Assembly (NCBI RefSeq): GCF_025195085.2
Contig: NZ_JANAVY020000002.1
Coordinates: 353,798-417,797 of the forward strand
Length of the DNA stretch: 64,000 bases
Reading direction: 5' to 3'
Source of the DNA: Vibrio intestinalis
GTDB lineage: Bacteria > Pseudomonadota > Gammaproteobacteria > Enterobacterales > Vibrionaceae
The notes under the pieces are model-generated. The model did no database searches. It saw nothing but the letters and a program-made list of their open reading frames with translations, and had not been told where the DNA came from. The translations under genes and the position numbers were made by a program. Shown in pieces: positions 36,749-47,558 of this stretch; the first letter of the stretch is position 1, and each line of letters begins with the position of its first letter.

Positions 36749-37954
36749 TTAAACGTCTAATAAGAGACGTGCTGGGTCTTCTAGCAACTCTTTAATCGTT
36801 ACCAAGAAGCCCACTGACTCACGACCATCAATCAAACGGTGGTCATAAGACAGCGCTAGGTACATCATCGGCAAGATTTCAACTTTGCCATCTACCGCCA
36901 TTGGACGATCTTGAATCTTATGCATACCAAGAATCGCAGCTTGAGGCGGGTTGATGATTGGCGTAGACATCAGTGAGCCAAATACGCCACCGTTAGTAAT
37001 GGTGAAGTTACCGCCCATTAACTCATCAACGGTCAACTTGCCATCACGACCTTTAATAGCGAGGTCCTTGATGCCTTTCTCGATATCGGCAAAGCCCAAT
37101 GTGTCACAGTCTTTTAGAACTGGCGTCACAAGACCACGCGGAGTCGAAACCGCCATGCTGATGTCGAAATAGTTGTGATAAACAATATCGTCGCCATCAA
37201 TTGACGCATTCACTTCTGGGTAACGTTTTAGTGCTTCAGTGACCGCTTTCACGTAGAAAGACATGAAACCTAGACGAGTATCATGACGCTCTTCGAACTG
37301 ATCTTTGTATTGTTTACGCAGATCCATGATTGGCTTCATGTTCACTTCGTTAAACGTAGTCAACATTGCCGTGCTGTTTTTCGCTTCAAGCAGGCGGTTC
37401 GCTACCGTCTTACGCAGGCGCGTCATTGGTACACGTTTTTCGCTGCGAGCTGTTGCTGGCGCTTCAACTGCTGGCTCAGCTGCTTTTGGCTCTTGCTTCG
37501 CGTTAGCAAGGTGAGCGTCAACGTCTTCACGGGTAATACGACCGCCAACACCAGAACCTTTCACTTGGCTCGCTTCAAGGCCATGCTCAGCCATCAAACG
37601 ACGAACAGCAGGGCTTAGCGCGTCATTGCTCTCTTCAGTTAAAGAGGCTTTGTGACGTTTGTCTGGTGATGCTTCAGTTTCTTCAGTGCTGTCAGTTGTT
37701 GGTTCACCCGCAACCGCACCTGGCTTTAACTTAGCAATCAATTGTTTTGAAAGTACTGTTGCACCTTCTTGTTCGATGATGGCTTCAAGTACGCCCGCTT
37801 CAGGAGCCGGCACTTCTAGCACAACTTTATCTGTTTCGATGTCTACCAACACCTCATCACGCTCAACCGCTTCACCCGGTTGTTTGTGCCAAGTGGCAAC
37901 AGTTGCGTCAGCGACTGATTCAGGTAAGTCTGGAACCAGAATTTCAATTGTCAT
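36749..37954 (-). CDS. sucB: 2-Oxoglutarate dehydrogenase E2 (dihydrolipoyl succinyltransferase)
   Basis: SucB carries succinyl groups from E1 to CoA on a lipoyl arm in the oxoglutarate dehydrogenase complex. The 401-residue protein has an N-terminal lipoyl domain with the lipoylated lysine in [11 protein letters not shown] (residue about 43), a linker, a peripheral subunit-binding domain ([14 protein letters not shown] near 114) and the catalytic domain with [12 protein letters not shown] (His-Asp site) at the end. The three-domain layout and length match E. coli. It directly follows sucA. Confidence 0.97.
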   Translation of the reverse strand: MTIEILVPDLPESVADATVATWHKQPGEAVERDEVLVDIETDKVVLEVPAPEAGVLEAIIEQEGATVLSKQLIAKLKPGAVAGEPTTDSTEETEASPDKRHKASLTEESNDALSPAVRRLMAEHGLEASQVKGSGVGGRITREDVDAHLANAKQEPKAAEPAVEAPATARSEKRVPMTRLRKTVANRLLEAKNSTAMLTTFNEVNMKPIMDLRKQYKDQFEERHDTRLGFMSFYVKAVTEALKRYPEVNASIDGDDIVYHNYFDISMAVSTPRGLVTPVLKDCDTLGFADIEKGIKDLAIKGRDGKLTVDELMGGNFTITNGGVFGSLMSTPIINPPQAAILGMHKIQDRPMAVDGKVEILPMMYLALSYDHRLIDGRESVGFLVTIKELLEDPARLLLDV

Positions 37955-37981
37955 TTTCTATCTTCCTTATGCTTCTAGTTC

Positions 37982-40822
37982 TTAATTCGAGGTATTAGCG
38001 TCTGCTACATCAGAACTAATGGTCAATGCGTCTTCAATCAACGCTTTTTGTTGTTTCAAGTGAACCGACATGTAACCAACGGCTGGCGAAGCTGAGGCTG
38101 GGCGTCCTGCATACTTCAAATCAGCGCCGGCTGGAATTCCAGCTCGGAAGTTGTGTTGGCTACAGTACCAAGCGCCTTGGTTCTGAGGTTCTTCTTGACA
38201 CCATACGAAGTCTTCAACGTTAGTAAACGGAGCAATAGCGGCTTTCACCTCTTCTAGAGGGAACGGGTAAAGCTGCTCAATACGAACAATCGCTACGTCG
38301 GTTTGCTCGTTGTTTCTGCGTGTTTCAAGTAGGTCGTAATAAACCTTACCAGCACAGAACACTACGCGTTTCACTTGGCTTGCGTCGAGATCATCCACTT
38401 CACCAATTGCAGCTTGGAAGTTGCCATCAGTTAAGTCTTCCAACTTAGAAGTACACAATGGATGACGCAGCAGTGACTTAGGAGACATCACAATCAGTGG
38501 ACGACGCATTGGGCGAACCACCTGACGACGAATCATGTGGTAAACCTGTGCAGGGGTCGATGGCACAACAACTTGCATGTTTTGTTCAGCACAAAGCTGC
38601 AGGTAACGCTCTAGACGAGCTGATGAGTGCTCCGGCCCTTGACCTTCATAACCGTGTGGAAGCAGCATGGTTAAGCCACATAGTCGGTTCCATTTTTGCT
38701 CACCTGATGAGATGAATTGGTCAATCACCACCTGGGCACCATTGGCAAAATCACCAAATTGCGCTTCCCAAATGGTCAAGCCGCTTGGCTCTGCGGTTGC
38801 GTAGCCATATTCAAACGCCAACACCGCTTCTTCAGACAACACTGAGTCAAACACTTGGAATGGCCCTTGTTTGTCATGAATATTTGCTAGCGGGATATAG
38901 GTACTCGCGTCCGATTGGTTATGCAGTACAGAGTGACGATGGAAGAAAGTACCACGGCCAGAATCCTGACCAGAAATACGAATACGTTTACCGTCATCCA
39001 CCAGCGTCGCGTAGGCCAAGGTTTCTGCCATACCCCAGTCAACATCCTTCTCGCCATTCATCATCGAGATACGGTCGTTGTAGAGTTTATTTACACGGCT
39101 TTGTAGTTTGTGGCTATCAGGGTACTGGCATAAGCGGTTGCCAAGTTCAGCCAAACGCTCACGGTCTACGGTACTGTCCCAAGCCACATCCCAATCATGG
39201 CCAATGTATGGTGACCAATCGACTGAGTGTAGAGCCATTGGGCGCCACTCTTTCACTACCACTTCACCACGATCAAGTGCATCACGGTATTCATTCACCA
39301 ATTGAGTTGCAACTTCGATATCGTAGTCGCCACGCTCAATTAATACGTCTGCATAAAGCTTACGAGGCGTTGGGTGTTTTTTGATTTTCTGATACATCAG
39401 AGGCTGAGTTGCATTTGGCTCATCAGCTTCGTTGTGACCATGGCGGCGATAACATACCAAATCAATCACAACATCACGCTTAAACTCATTACGGTAATCC
39501 AAAGCAATACGAGTAACGAATGCGACTGCTTCTGGATCGTCTGAGTTAACGTGGAAAATCGGAGCCTGTACCATCTTCGCGATATCGGTACAGTACATGG
39601 TCGAGCGAGTGTCGCGAGGGTTTGAGGTAGTAAAGCCAACTTGGTTGTTCACTACAATACGAACCGTACCGCCTACTTGGAAACCACGTGCCTGAGACAT
39701 GTTAAATGTTTCAGCCACAACACCTTGACCCGCAATTGCAGAGTCACCATGAATCGTAATAGGAAGAACAGTGTCGCCTTGCTTGTCGCCTAAACGGTCT
39801 TGACGAGCACGCACTGAACCAATAACCACTGGGTTAACAATCTCAAGGTGAGATGGGTTAAATGCCAACGCTAAGTGAACATCACCGCCCGGTGTTGCAA
39901 AGTCTGCCGAGAAACCTTGGTGGTATTTAACGTCACCAGTACCCCATGTTTCATCATGCTTACCAGCAAACTCGTCAAACAAATCTTGTGGTTTCTTACC
40001 CAACACGTTAACTAACATGTTTAGTCGACCACGGTGCGCCATGCCAATCACAACTTCACGCATGCCGTTTTTACCTGCATGGCGAATCAGTTCTTTGGTC
40101 ATTGGGATAAGCGCATCACCACCTTCTAGCGAGAAACGTTTTGCACCTGGGAATTTTGCACCCAAGTAACGCTCTAGACCTTCTGCGGCAGTTAACTCTT
40201 CAAGAAACTCACGCTTTTCTTCAGCGGTAAACGATGGCTGACCAACTACAGACTCTAAACGCTGCTGAATCCAACGTTTTTGCTCTGTATCTGTCATGTG
40301 CATGTATTCTGCACCAATCGAACCACAGTAAGTTTTCTTCAATGCAGCGTAGATGTCTTTCAGTTGCATGGTCTCCTGACCAATAGCAAACGAACCGACA
40401 TTGAACGTTTCTTCGAAGTCATCTTCAGTGAGATTGTGGAATGCGGGATCTAATTCAGCCACCGGAGGGCGGTTCCATAGACCGAGGGGATCAAGTTCTG
40501 CTGCTTCGTGACCGCGGAATCGGTACGCATTGATTAACTGAAGAACTTTTACTTGTTTAGCATCGACATCTGGGTCACTGACTTGAACGCTATAATGCTT
40601 AGTTTCTTGGGCGAGTCGACGGAAGTAATCACGGACGCGTGAGTGAGGCTGTTCAATCACCTCTTGTGAAGGCTTGGGCAAACCTTCAAAAACACGAATC
40701 CACTCCTCACTTACCAGGTCGGGATCACTTAGATACAGTTCGTAGAGGTCCTCTACGTATGTTGCATTGGCGCCAGCCAAGTGTGAAGACTCGAGCCATG
40801 CCTTCATCACGCCGTTGTGCAT
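37982..40822 (-). CDS. sucA: 2-Oxoglutarate dehydrogenase E1
   Basis: SucA is the thiamine diphosphate-dependent decarboxylase of the oxoglutarate dehydrogenase complex. The 946-residue protein starts MHNGVMKAWLESSHLAGANA, like E. coli SucA, and has the E1-type blocks GMAHRGRLNML near 261, GDSAIAGQGVV near 366 and YRRHGHNEADEP near 470, with a transketolase-like C-terminal domain. Length is as in the family (933 in E. coli). AAGGGAAA precedes the ATG. It lies about 100 bases downstream of sdhB. Confidence 0.97.
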   Translation of the reverse strand: MHNGVMKAWLESSHLAGANATYVEDLYELYLSDPDLVSEEWIRVFEGLPKPSQEVIEQPHSRVRDYFRRLAQETKHYSVQVSDPDVDAKQVKVLQLINAYRFRGHEAAELDPLGLWNRPPVAELDPAFHNLTEDDFEETFNVGSFAIGQETMQLKDIYAALKKTYCGSIGAEYMHMTDTEQKRWIQQRLESVVGQPSFTAEEKREFLEELTAAEGLERYLGAKFPGAKRFSLEGGDALIPMTKELIRHAGKNGMREVVIGMAHRGRLNMLVNVLGKKPQDLFDEFAGKHDETWGTGDVKYHQGFSADFATPGGDVHLALAFNPSHLEIVNPVVIGSVRARQDRLGDKQGDTVLPITIHGDSAIAGQGVVAETFNMSQARGFQVGGTVRIVVNNQVGFTTSNPRDTRSTMYCTDIAKMVQAPIFHVNSDDPEAVAFVTRIALDYRNEFKRDVVIDLVCYRRHGHNEADEPNATQPLMYQKIKKHPTPRKLYADVLIERGDYDIEVATQLVNEYRDALDRGEVVVKEWRPMALHSVDWSPYIGHDWDVAWDSTVDRERLAELGNRLCQYPDSHKLQSRVNKLYNDRISMMNGEKDVDWGMAETLAYATLVDDGKRIRISGQDSGRGTFFHRHSVLHNQSDASTYIPLANIHDKQGPFQVFDSVLSEEAVLAFEYGYATAEPSGLTIWEAQFGDFANGAQVVIDQFISSGEQKWNRLCGLTMLLPHGYEGQGPEHSSARLERYLQLCAEQNMQVVVPSTPAQVYHMIRRQVVRPMRRPLIVMSPKSLLRHPLCTSKLEDLTDGNFQAAIGEVDDLDASQVKRVVFCAGKVYYDLLETRRNNEQTDVAIVRIEQLYPFPLEEVKAAIAPFTNVEDFVWCQEEPQNQGAWYCSQHNFRAGIPAGADLKYAGRPASASPAVGYMSVHLKQQKALIEDALTISSDVADANTSN

Positions 40823-40879
40823 ATTTTCCCTTAACCAGTAGTTTTCACGTTTTTATTGCGGTCTATGCCGCACTTATAA

Positions 40880-40903
40880 GAGCCGATGCTCACCTGAACA
40901 TCG
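40880..40903 (-). other. Hairpin between sdhB and sucA
   Basis: GCCGATG / CATCGGC with a 10-base loop lies just past the sdhB stop, followed by a weaker TGCGG / CCGCA hairpin (about 40859-40874) and a T-poor tail. A stem here may stabilise or process the sdh message. It is not a convincing terminator, since the sdh and suc genes are usually one transcript. Confidence 0.45.
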
Positions 40904-40920
40904 GCAATTTTATGTCTCTT

Positions 40921-41634
40921 TTAAACCGAACGGTTGACCAACATACTCTTAATGTGACCAATCGCTTTTGTCGGATTTAACCCTTTAGGACAAACACTTA
41001 CACAATTCATGATGCCGTGGCAACGAAAAACGCTAAATGCGTCATCAAGATCTGATAATCGTTCATCTGTCGCGGTATCACGGCTATCAATTAGCCATCG
41101 ATACGCCGCTAACAAACCCGCAGGGCCAATAAATTTATCTGGGTTCCACCAGAATGATGGACACGATGTTGTACAACACGCACACATAATACATTCGTAC
41201 AATCCATCTAGATGAGCACGCTCATCTGGCGCTTGTAAATTCTCGCGAGACGGTGGCAGCGCACCGTCTGAAATCAAGAATGGTTTTACTTTCGCATAGT
41301 TATCGTAGAACTGTGTCATGTCAACGATAAGATCGCGAATCACAGGTAACCCAGGCAGTGGGCGAATGACGATCTGCTTACCTTGCAAAGCAGACAGTGG
41401 CGTAATACACGCCAAGCCATTCTTACCATTCATGTTCAAACCATCTGAGCCACATACCCCTTCTCGGCAAGAACGACGAAACGCAATCGTTGGATCTTGC
41501 TCTTTAAGCAGAATCAGCGCGTCTAACACCATCATGTCAGAGCCTTCATCTACCTCAAGAATGTAGTCCTTCATATAAGGTTTGTCATCGATATCCGGAT
41601 TGTAGCGATACAAAGAGAAGTTCAGTTTCATCAT
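40921..41634 (-). CDS. sdhB: Succinate dehydrogenase iron-sulphur subunit
   Basis: SdhB passes electrons from SdhA to quinone through 2Fe-2S, 4Fe-4S and 3Fe-4S clusters. The 237-residue protein contains the 2Fe-2S cysteines in SCREGVCGSDGLNMNG, the 4Fe-4S cysteines in ECIMCACCTTSCPSFWW and the last cysteines in CVSVCPKGLNPT. All expected cluster ligands are present. It follows sdhA by 12 bases. Confidence 0.97.
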   Translation of the reverse strand: MMKLNFSLYRYNPDIDDKPYMKDYILEVDEGSDMMVLDALILLKEQDPTIAFRRSCREGVCGSDGLNMNGKNGLACITPLSALQGKQIVIRPLPGLPVIRDLIVDMTQFYDNYAKVKPFLISDGALPPSRENLQAPDERAHLDGLYECIMCACCTTSCPSFWWNPDKFIGPAGLLAAYRWLIDSRDTATDERLSDLDDAFSVFRCHGIMNCVSVCPKGLNPTKAIGHIKSMLVNRSV

Positions 41635-41646
41635 CTTGTCCTCCTC

Positions 41647-43413
41647 TTAGTATGTGCGAACTTTCGGTGGGAAAGCGTCACGATGCACAGGAGTCATGTT
41701 CACATCACGCTTACTCATCTGTTCTGTTTCAGGATTGTAGATAGAGTGACATAGCCACTGCTCGTCATCACGATCCGGATAGTCAAATCGAGCGTGAGCG
41801 CCGCGACTCTCAGTACGGTAGTTTGCTGCAACCGCAGTTGAGTATGCCGTTTCCATTAAGTTATCTAGCTCTAAACACTCAATACGCTGAGTGTTGAACT
41901 CAGTAGACTTGTCAGAAAGATGCGCTTCTTTTAAGCGTTCGCGAATCACTTTAAGCTCTTCTAGACCGGTTGCCATTGCGTCACCTTCGCGGAATACCGA
42001 GAAGCTGTTTTGCATACAAGTTTGCAGGTCTTTACGGATAACCGCTGGGTCTTCACCGCTGGTGCTGTTTTCCCAGCGCATCGTGCGCGCGAGTGACTCT
42101 TCAATGTCAGATTCTGTTGCAGGGCGAGCCTCCGCTTGAGCAGCCAAGGTCTCACCAAGATGCAGACCCGTTGCGCGGCCAAATACCACTAAATCAAGCA
42201 GTGAGTTACCGCCTAGACGGTTTGCACCATGCACAGATACAGAAGCAATCTCACCACAAGCGTATAGGCCTTGCACTTCAGCCTCACTGCCGTCAGCCAA
42301 TTGCTTAATGGCTTGACCAGACACTTGTGTCGGTACGCCGCCCATCATGTAGTGACAGGTTGGAATAACCGGAATCGGCTCTTTAACTGGATCAACGTGT
42401 GCAAAGGTACGTGACAGTTCACAGATACCCGGTAGACGAGATTCAAGAACATCTTTGCCCAAGTGATCCATCTTAAGCTTAATATGTGGACCCCATGGAC
42501 CATCACAGCCACGGCCTTCACGAATTTCAATCATCATAGAGCGGGCAACGACATCACGACCGGCTAAGTCTTTCGCATTCGGTGCGTAACGTTCCATGAA
42601 GCGTTCGCCATCTTTATTGAGTAGATAACCACCTTCACCACGACAGCCTTCTGTTACTAGCACACCTGCGCCAGCGATACCTGTCGGGTGGAACTGCCAC
42701 ATTTCCATATCTTGCATTGGTACGCCCGCACGTAGCGCCATACCAACACCATCACCGGTGTTAATGTGTGCGTTAGTGGTAGAAGCGTAGATACGGCCTG
42801 CGCCGCCAGTAGCAAGAATGGTCGCTTTGGATTTGAAGTAACAGATTTCACCTGATTCCATACAAATCGCAGTACAACCCATGATCGCGCCATCTTGGTT
42901 TTTCACCATATCTAGCGCGTACCATTCTGAGAAAATCGTCGTTTTGTGCTTAACGTTTTGTTGGTAGAGCGTATGCAACAATGCGTGACCAGTACGGTCA
43001 GCTGCTGCGGCAGTACGAGCTGCCTGCTCACCACCAAACTGTTTCGATTGGCCACCAAATGGGCGCTGATAAATCGTACCATTATCGAATCGAGAAAATG
43101 GTAAGCCCATCTTCTCTAGCTCAATCACAGATTCTGGACCGTTCTTACACATGTACTCAATGGCGTTTTGGTCACCAATGTAGTCAGAACCTTTTACGGT
43201 ATCGTACATGTGCCACTGCCAATCATCTTCATGGGAGTTACCTAATGCAACGGTAATGCCCCCTTGAGCAGACACAGTATGAGAACGAGTTGGAAATACT
43301 TTAGACAGCAAGGCACAAGTAAGTCCTTGCTCTGAAATTTGCAGTGCAGCACGCATGCCTGCACCACCTGCGCCGATTACTACGGCATCGAATTCACGAA
43401 CTGGAATAGACAC
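41647..43413 (-). CDS. sdhA: Succinate dehydrogenase flavoprotein subunit
   Basis: SdhA oxidises succinate to fumarate with a covalently bound FAD. The 588-residue protein has the FAD motif [13 protein letters not shown] at residues 12-24, the flavin-linked His in [11 protein letters not shown] near 45, and catalytic-type segments HPTGI and [17 protein letters not shown]. Its length equals the E. coli protein. Its start lies directly at the sdhD stop. Confidence 0.98.
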   Translation of the reverse strand: MSIPVREFDAVVIGAGGAGMRAALQISEQGLTCALLSKVFPTRSHTVSAQGGITVALGNSHEDDWQWHMYDTVKGSDYIGDQNAIEYMCKNGPESVIELEKMGLPFSRFDNGTIYQRPFGGQSKQFGGEQAARTAAAADRTGHALLHTLYQQNVKHKTTIFSEWYALDMVKNQDGAIMGCTAICMESGEICYFKSKATILATGGAGRIYASTTNAHINTGDGVGMALRAGVPMQDMEMWQFHPTGIAGAGVLVTEGCRGEGGYLLNKDGERFMERYAPNAKDLAGRDVVARSMMIEIREGRGCDGPWGPHIKLKMDHLGKDVLESRLPGICELSRTFAHVDPVKEPIPVIPTCHYMMGGVPTQVSGQAIKQLADGSEAEVQGLYACGEIASVSVHGANRLGGNSLLDLVVFGRATGLHLGETLAAQAEARPATESDIEESLARTMRWENSTSGEDPAVIRKDLQTCMQNSFSVFREGDAMATGLEELKVIRERLKEAHLSDKSTEFNTQRIECLELDNLMETAYSTAVAANYRTESRGAHARFDYPDRDDEQWLCHSIYNPETEQMSKRDVNMTPVHRDAFPPKVRTY

Positions 43414-43758
43414 TTACGCACCCCACAAAATAAACAGACCAGAGAAGAAGTAGCCCAACAGTAGAGCTACGATACCGACTTGCAGTGCACCACGAAGCAT
43501 TGAGTGCTTAATGTAATCAGTCAGAACCTGCCATAAACCAATCCATGCGTGTATCAACACGCAAGTCAGCGTCAACATAGTGAACGCTTTGGTAAAAGTT
43601 CCATCGAAAAACTGGGTCCAAGAGGCGTAAGAAATATCTGTGAACGCACAAAAGCTCACTAGATAGATCGTGTATAGAGTCATAATGATGGCTGATGCAC
43701 GAATCAGTAGGAAATCGTGAACACCATTACGACCGAATGATGAAATATTTTTTACCAT
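43414..43758 (-). CDS. sdhD: Succinate dehydrogenase membrane anchor SdhD
   Basis: SdhD is one of two membrane anchors binding haem b and quinone in complex II. The 114-residue protein has three transmembrane helices (about 14-36, 55-75 and 88-112) and a haem-ligand-like His in TCVLIHAWIGLWQV. It overlaps sdhC by seven bases and abuts sdhA, so translation of the four sdh genes is coupled. Confidence 0.95.
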   Translation of the reverse strand: MVKNISSFGRNGVHDFLLIRASAIIMTLYTIYLVSFCAFTDISYASWTQFFDGTFTKAFTMLTLTCVLIHAWIGLWQVLTDYIKHSMLRGALQVGIVALLLGYFFSGLFILWGA

Positions 43759-44144
43759 ACTAGTACCCCCGCTAAAACAGATAATACGGCGGTTGCTCCG
43801 AACGAGACTTTAGCGCTCATTGCGCCTGTGTCTAGCTCTTCGAAATAACCCATATCCATGAGAAGGTGACGAACACCACCTACAATATGATAGGCTAGAG
43901 CAGTAAGGATGCCCCACAAGATGAAGGTAATGAACCAGCCGTCAACGATATCGACAGCTTTCATAAAACCAACAGGGGACGATAGGGATAGAGACAGTAA
44001 CCACAACAATATGCCGATCGACACAAAAGTAATCACACCCGAAACACGATGTAAGATGGATGCGATAGCGGTGATCGGAAAGCGTATGGTCTGCAAATCT
44101 AAATTAACAGGTCTTGACTTTCTTTCTTTCACGGGCTTGCTCAC
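43752..44144 (-). CDS. sdhC: Succinate dehydrogenase cytochrome b556 subunit
   Basis: SdhC is the cytochrome b556 anchor of complex II. The 130-residue protein has the family motif HRVSGVITF near 32 and three transmembrane helices (about 28-53, 68-90 and 105-128), with the haem-ligand His in ALAYHIVGGVRHLLMD near 84. It is the first gene of the sdhCDAB-sucABCD block and is divergent from gltA. Confidence 0.95.
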   Translation of the reverse strand: MSKPVKERKSRPVNLDLQTIRFPITAIASILHRVSGVITFVSIGILLWLLSLSLSSPVGFMKAVDIVDGWFITFILWGILTALAYHIVGGVRHLLMDMGYFEELDTGAMSAKVSFGATAVLSVLAGVLVW

Positions 44145-44538
44145 TCAGCTCACTAGAGCATTTATAGTTATTAACGAAATTTAGTCGCAACCCCATAAAA
44201 CAAAACATTTACTTAACAAAAAACACTCAAACCGGAGCGCTTAATTGTAAAATAAATGTTAACAACAACACTTAAAAGACCAGCTATTATTTCTTTCAAG
44301 CCTTGAATTTATTAGGTTTCTCCCAAATTTCACATCGCCACTATACGATTGGCAACATTCTAATACAATTAGTGTAACAATTTTTGCTACACAGAACAGA
44401 TTTTTAACTTTATAGGCATAAAAAATAATAACAAGTGCACACATCAGAGGAGAAAAATTGACTTTATTAACGAACAGACGTACAAAAATGGCACACAAAC
44501 ATCCTGGATGGATTAAATAATAAACAAAGGAGATTGTT
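44145..44538. promoter_or_regulatory. Divergent control region sdhC / gltA
   Basis: The 394 AT-rich bases between the divergent sdhC and gltA genes contain no gene. Several TGTTAA-like sequences near 44241-44275 (for example TAAATGTTAACAAC) resemble ArcA direct-repeat sites, which would suit oxygen control of the TCA genes. A clear ribosome site for gltA (AAAGGAGA) lies at 44525-44532. The ArcA reading is inference from short motifs. Confidence 0.4.
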
Positions 44539-45828
44539 ATGGCGGATAAGAATGCTACCCTTCATATTGAAGGTAAAGCGCCTATCGAACTGCCAATTAT
44601 GGACGGAACTATTGGCCCGCAAGTAATTGACGTTCGTAAACTGGGAGCAAACGGATTTTTCACTTTTGACCCAGGTTTTCTTGCCACTGCATCTTGTGAA
44701 TCCCAAATCACCTACATCGATGGAGCGAAAGGTGTACTTCTCCACCGCGGTTTTCCTATCGATCAGTTAGCAAACAATGCTGACTATTTGGAAGTCTGCT
44801 ATATCCTTCTTTACGGTGAAGCCCCAACTCGTGAGCAGTACGAGCAATTTAAAACAACAGTAACTCGCCATACCATGGTGCATGAGCAAATCGCTAGCTT
44901 CTTCCACGGCTTCCGTCGTGATGCTCACCCTATGGCTGTTATGTGTGGTGTCGTTGGCGCTCTTGCGGCCTTCTACCACGATTCACTAGATATCAACAAC
45001 GACTCTCACCGAGAGATCGCTGCTTATCGTCTGCTATCAAAAATGCCGACGTTGGCTGCCATGTGTTACAAGTACTCTATTGGCCAGCCTTTCATCTACC
45101 CTCGCAACGACCTTAACTACGCAGAAAACTTCCTACACATGATGTTCGCAAATCCTTGCGAAGAGTACGAAGTGAACCCGGTTGTAGCGCGTGCGATGGA
45201 TAAAATCTTTACCCTTCACGCTGACCACGAGCAAAACGCATCAACGTCGACAGTGCGTTTGGCAGGTTCATCGGGTGCTAACCCATTTGCCTGTATTGCT
45301 GCGGGTATCGCATCTCTGTGGGGCCCTGCACACGGCGGCGCGAACGAAGCTTGTCTGCGCATGCTAGAAGAGATCGGTAGCGTTGATAAGATTGAAGAAT
45401 ACGTTGCTAAAGCGAAAGACAAAGATGACCCTTTCCGTCTAATGGGCTTTGGTCACCGTGTTTACAAAAACTATGACCCACGCGCAACGGTTATGCGCGA
45501 AGCGTGTCATGAAGTGTTGTCTGAACTGAACATCAAAGATCCACTGCTAGATGTTGCTATGGAGCTAGAACGCATCGCACTGTCTGATGAGTACTTTGTA
45601 GAGAAGAAACTGTACCCGAACGTGGACTTCTACTCAGGTATCATCCTTAAAGCGATTGGTATTCCAGTTTCTATGTTCACGGTTATCTTCGCGATGTCAC
45701 GCACCATCGGTTGGATTGCACACTGGAACGAAATGCACAGTGATCCTGCAAACCGTATCGGTCGCCCTCGCCAGCTATACACAGGTGAGCAGCAGCGTAC
45801 ATTTAAGCCTATTCACGAACGTGAATAA
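44539..45828 (+). CDS. gltA: Citrate synthase
   Basis: GltA condenses acetyl-CoA with oxaloacetate in the first TCA step. The 429-residue type II enzyme has the catalytic His in [11 protein letters not shown] (near 230), the second His in [13 protein letters not shown] (near 306) and an Asp in PNVDFYSG (near 363). It is transcribed divergently from sdhC, as in E. coli. An AAAGGAGA ribosome site precedes the ATG and a strong terminator follows. Confidence 0.98.
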   Translation: MADKNATLHIEGKAPIELPIMDGTIGPQVIDVRKLGANGFFTFDPGFLATASCESQITYIDGAKGVLLHRGFPIDQLANNADYLEVCYILLYGEAPTREQYEQFKTTVTRHTMVHEQIASFFHGFRRDAHPMAVMCGVVGALAAFYHDSLDINNDSHREIAAYRLLSKMPTLAAMCYKYSIGQPFIYPRNDLNYAENFLHMMFANPCEEYEVNPVVARAMDKIFTLHADHEQNASTSTVRLAGSSGANPFACIAAGIASLWGPAHGGANEACLRMLEEIGSVDKIEEYVAKAKDKDDPFRLMGFGHRVYKNYDPRATVMREACHEVLSELNIKDPLLDVAMELERIALSDEYFVEKKLYPNVDFYSGIILKAIGIPVSMFTVIFAMSRTIGWIAHWNEMHSDPANRIGRPRQLYTGEQQRTFKPIHERE

Positions 45829-45852
45829 GGTTTGATGGCTTAAACCGCAATG

Positions 45853-45883
45853 AAAAAAGGTTGACCAATGGTCAACCTTTTTT
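45853..45883. terminator. Terminator after gltA, bidirectional
   Basis: A 14-bp stem (AAAAAAGGTTGACC / GGTCAACCTTTTTT) with a 3-base loop separates gltA from the convergent Nif3-like gene. Confidence 0.92.
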
Positions 45884-45901
45884 GTCTCTGCTACGCGCAG
45901 C

Positions 45902-46660
45902 CTATACTGGATTGTCGATATCAATAAAGGTGACATCTAACCCGTGCTGCTCAGTTAACCACTCGCCTAGTGCTTTAATACCGTAACGTTCAGTAGCATG
46001 GTGCCCTGCCGCAAAATAATGAATATCTTGTTCTCTCGCACTGTATGTTGTGCGCTCAGAAATTTCACCTGAAATGAAAGCATCCAAACTATTTTGCGCC
46101 GCGAGCTCTATATAATCTTGACCGCCGCCTGTACACCAACCAATGGTTTCAATCAGCTTGTCTGCATTCTCTGGCGCAATATGAAGTGGTGCGCGACTCA
46201 GCACGGTATCAATTCTTTTCGCTAACTCTGCGCCTGTTACAGGCTGTTTTAAGCGCCCATACATAGCAACAGACTGCGCGTGACCTTCTAAGCCACCCTC
46301 AACTTCAATATCAAGTAAACGCGCGAGCTCTGCGTTGTTGCCAAGCTCTGGGTGAATATCCAACGGTAAGTGGTAACCGATAAGATTAATATCATGTTTA
46401 ATTAGACTGCGGATGCGCTTGCCTTTCATGCCGCGAATGGGCTCAGGTTCGCCTTTCCAAAAATAGCCATGATGAACTAATAACGTGTCCGCCCCTAACT
46501 CAATAGCCTTATCAATTAGAGCTTGTGATGCGGTCACCCCAGTTACGATTTTTTTAACTTCAGATTGGCCTTCCACTTGTAAGCCGTTAGGGCTGTAGTC
46601 TTTAATCAATTGCGGAGATAACTTGTCGTTTAAAATCTTTTCCAGTTGTAGATTGTTCAT
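45902..46660 (-). CDS. Nif3-like dinuclear metal protein (YbgI family)
   Basis: The 252-residue protein belongs to the NIF3/YbgI family, whose members bind two metal ions and have been proposed as GTP cyclohydrolase-like or hydrolase proteins; the reaction is unsettled. Metal-ligand-like histidines are in LLVHHGYFWKG (near 64) and in FAAGHHATERYG near 223. I begin at the ATG giving MNNLQLEKILNDKLS (GGAAAG ribosome site); the frame stays open 27 codons upstream but those residues are not family-like. It is divergent from the DUF1853 gene. Confidence 0.9.
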   Translation of the reverse strand: MNNLQLEKILNDKLSPQLIKDYSPNGLQVEGQSEVKKIVTGVTASQALIDKAIELGADTLLVHHGYFWKGEPEPIRGMKGKRIRSLIKHDINLIGYHLPLDIHPELGNNAELARLLDIEVEGGLEGHAQSVAMYGRLKQPVTGAELAKRIDTVLSRAPLHIAPENADKLIETIGWCTGGGQDYIELAAQNSLDAFISGEISERTTYSAREQDIHYFAAGHHATERYGIKALGEWLTEQHGLDVTFIDIDNPV

Positions 46661-46740
46661 CTGACTTTCCAGTATGCTGACGATTAGCGCTGTTATACCA
46701 ATTTCAATCATCAAAGTGAAACGAACGAGTTCGATAGCCA

Positions 46741-47499
46741 ATGGATAATCTGCAAAAATTTGATCACTGGGTACGCTCCGCCCCTAACCTCATCGCCTCC
46801 GAAGCACCATTTAGTGACTTTTCCAGCTTTGATACCAAAGCCATCTCTCGTGATGCAAAATATCAAGGAAACTCACGGCTAGGCTTTCTCTATCAACACC
46901 TATGTAGTGAGGTATTCAAGCGTGATGCTAACTACGAAATTAAGTTAGAAGAAGTGCAGCTGTCTGAGAATGGCAGAACGCTAGGTGCCATCGATTTGAT
47001 AGTCGATAACCTAACCTGCCACCAGCTAGAACACTGGGAAGTGGCGATAAAGTTTTATCTACTCAAAGACGGCATTTGGTATGGCCCTAACGCTCACGAC
47101 CAGTTAGATAAAAAACTGGATAGAATGCTCAACCATCAATTAAACATGTCTTCTAGTGAGGCATTTCAACACGCCTATCCGAGCCTAGCGGTCACCAGCC
47201 AACACTTGCTGATGCAAGGAAGGTTATACACCAATCCATTTTCCAACGAGCAGATTCCCGACCAATGTCTGGGTTACCCATTAAACCCGTCTCAAATTAA
47301 CGGCAATTGGTGTTACTACCATCAGGCTGTCAAGATTGGTCAATCACTGTTCCCTTTAAGTAAGCCACAATGGGCGATTGGCACAGATGATTTCTCACAG
47401 CCTATCGAACCAAGCAGTGAACGATTTATCCACGCTCAAACCGAAGATGGGCAATTTTGGTTTGTTGTACCAGACAGCTGGCCAAACAATAAAAGCTAA
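46741..47499 (+). CDS. DUF1853 family protein
   Basis: The 252-residue protein matches the DUF1853 family of unknown function. It is soluble, with family-like segments RLGFLYQHLCSEVFKRD near 46, the acidic EVQLSENGRTLGAIDLIVDN and HWEVAIKFYLLKDG, a pattern reminiscent of nuclease-type folds (E, D and ExK) though that is inference. It stands alone on the plus strand between the divergent Nif3-like gene and a bidirectional terminator. Confidence 0.82.
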   Translation: MDNLQKFDHWVRSAPNLIASEAPFSDFSSFDTKAISRDAKYQGNSRLGFLYQHLCSEVFKRDANYEIKLEEVQLSENGRTLGAIDLIVDNLTCHQLEHWEVAIKFYLLKDGIWYGPNAHDQLDKKLDRMLNHQLNMSSSEAFQHAYPSLAVTSQHLLMQGRLYTNPFSNEQIPDQCLGYPLNPSQINGNWCYYHQAVKIGQSLFPLSKPQWAIGTDDFSQPIEPSSERFIHAQTEDGQFWFVVPDSWPNNKS

Positions 47500-47508
47500 A
47501 CCAATAAA

Positions 47509-47538
47509 AAAGGGCTGATGTTTTCACATCAGCCCTTT
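47509..47538. terminator. Bidirectional terminator before pgm
   Basis: A 12-bp perfect stem (AAAGGGCTGATG / CATCAGCCCTTT) with a 6-base loop sits between the convergent DUF1853 and pgm genes. Confidence 0.92.
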
Positions 47539-47558
47539 GTATATCAATTTAGATATTG

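Noticed and set aside
38785..39384. A 199-residue open frame antisense to sucA.
   Set aside because: It lies fully inside the conserved sucA coding sequence, its composition (Pro, His, Ser, Arg-rich) is typical of antisense frames, and it has no ribosome site or family match.
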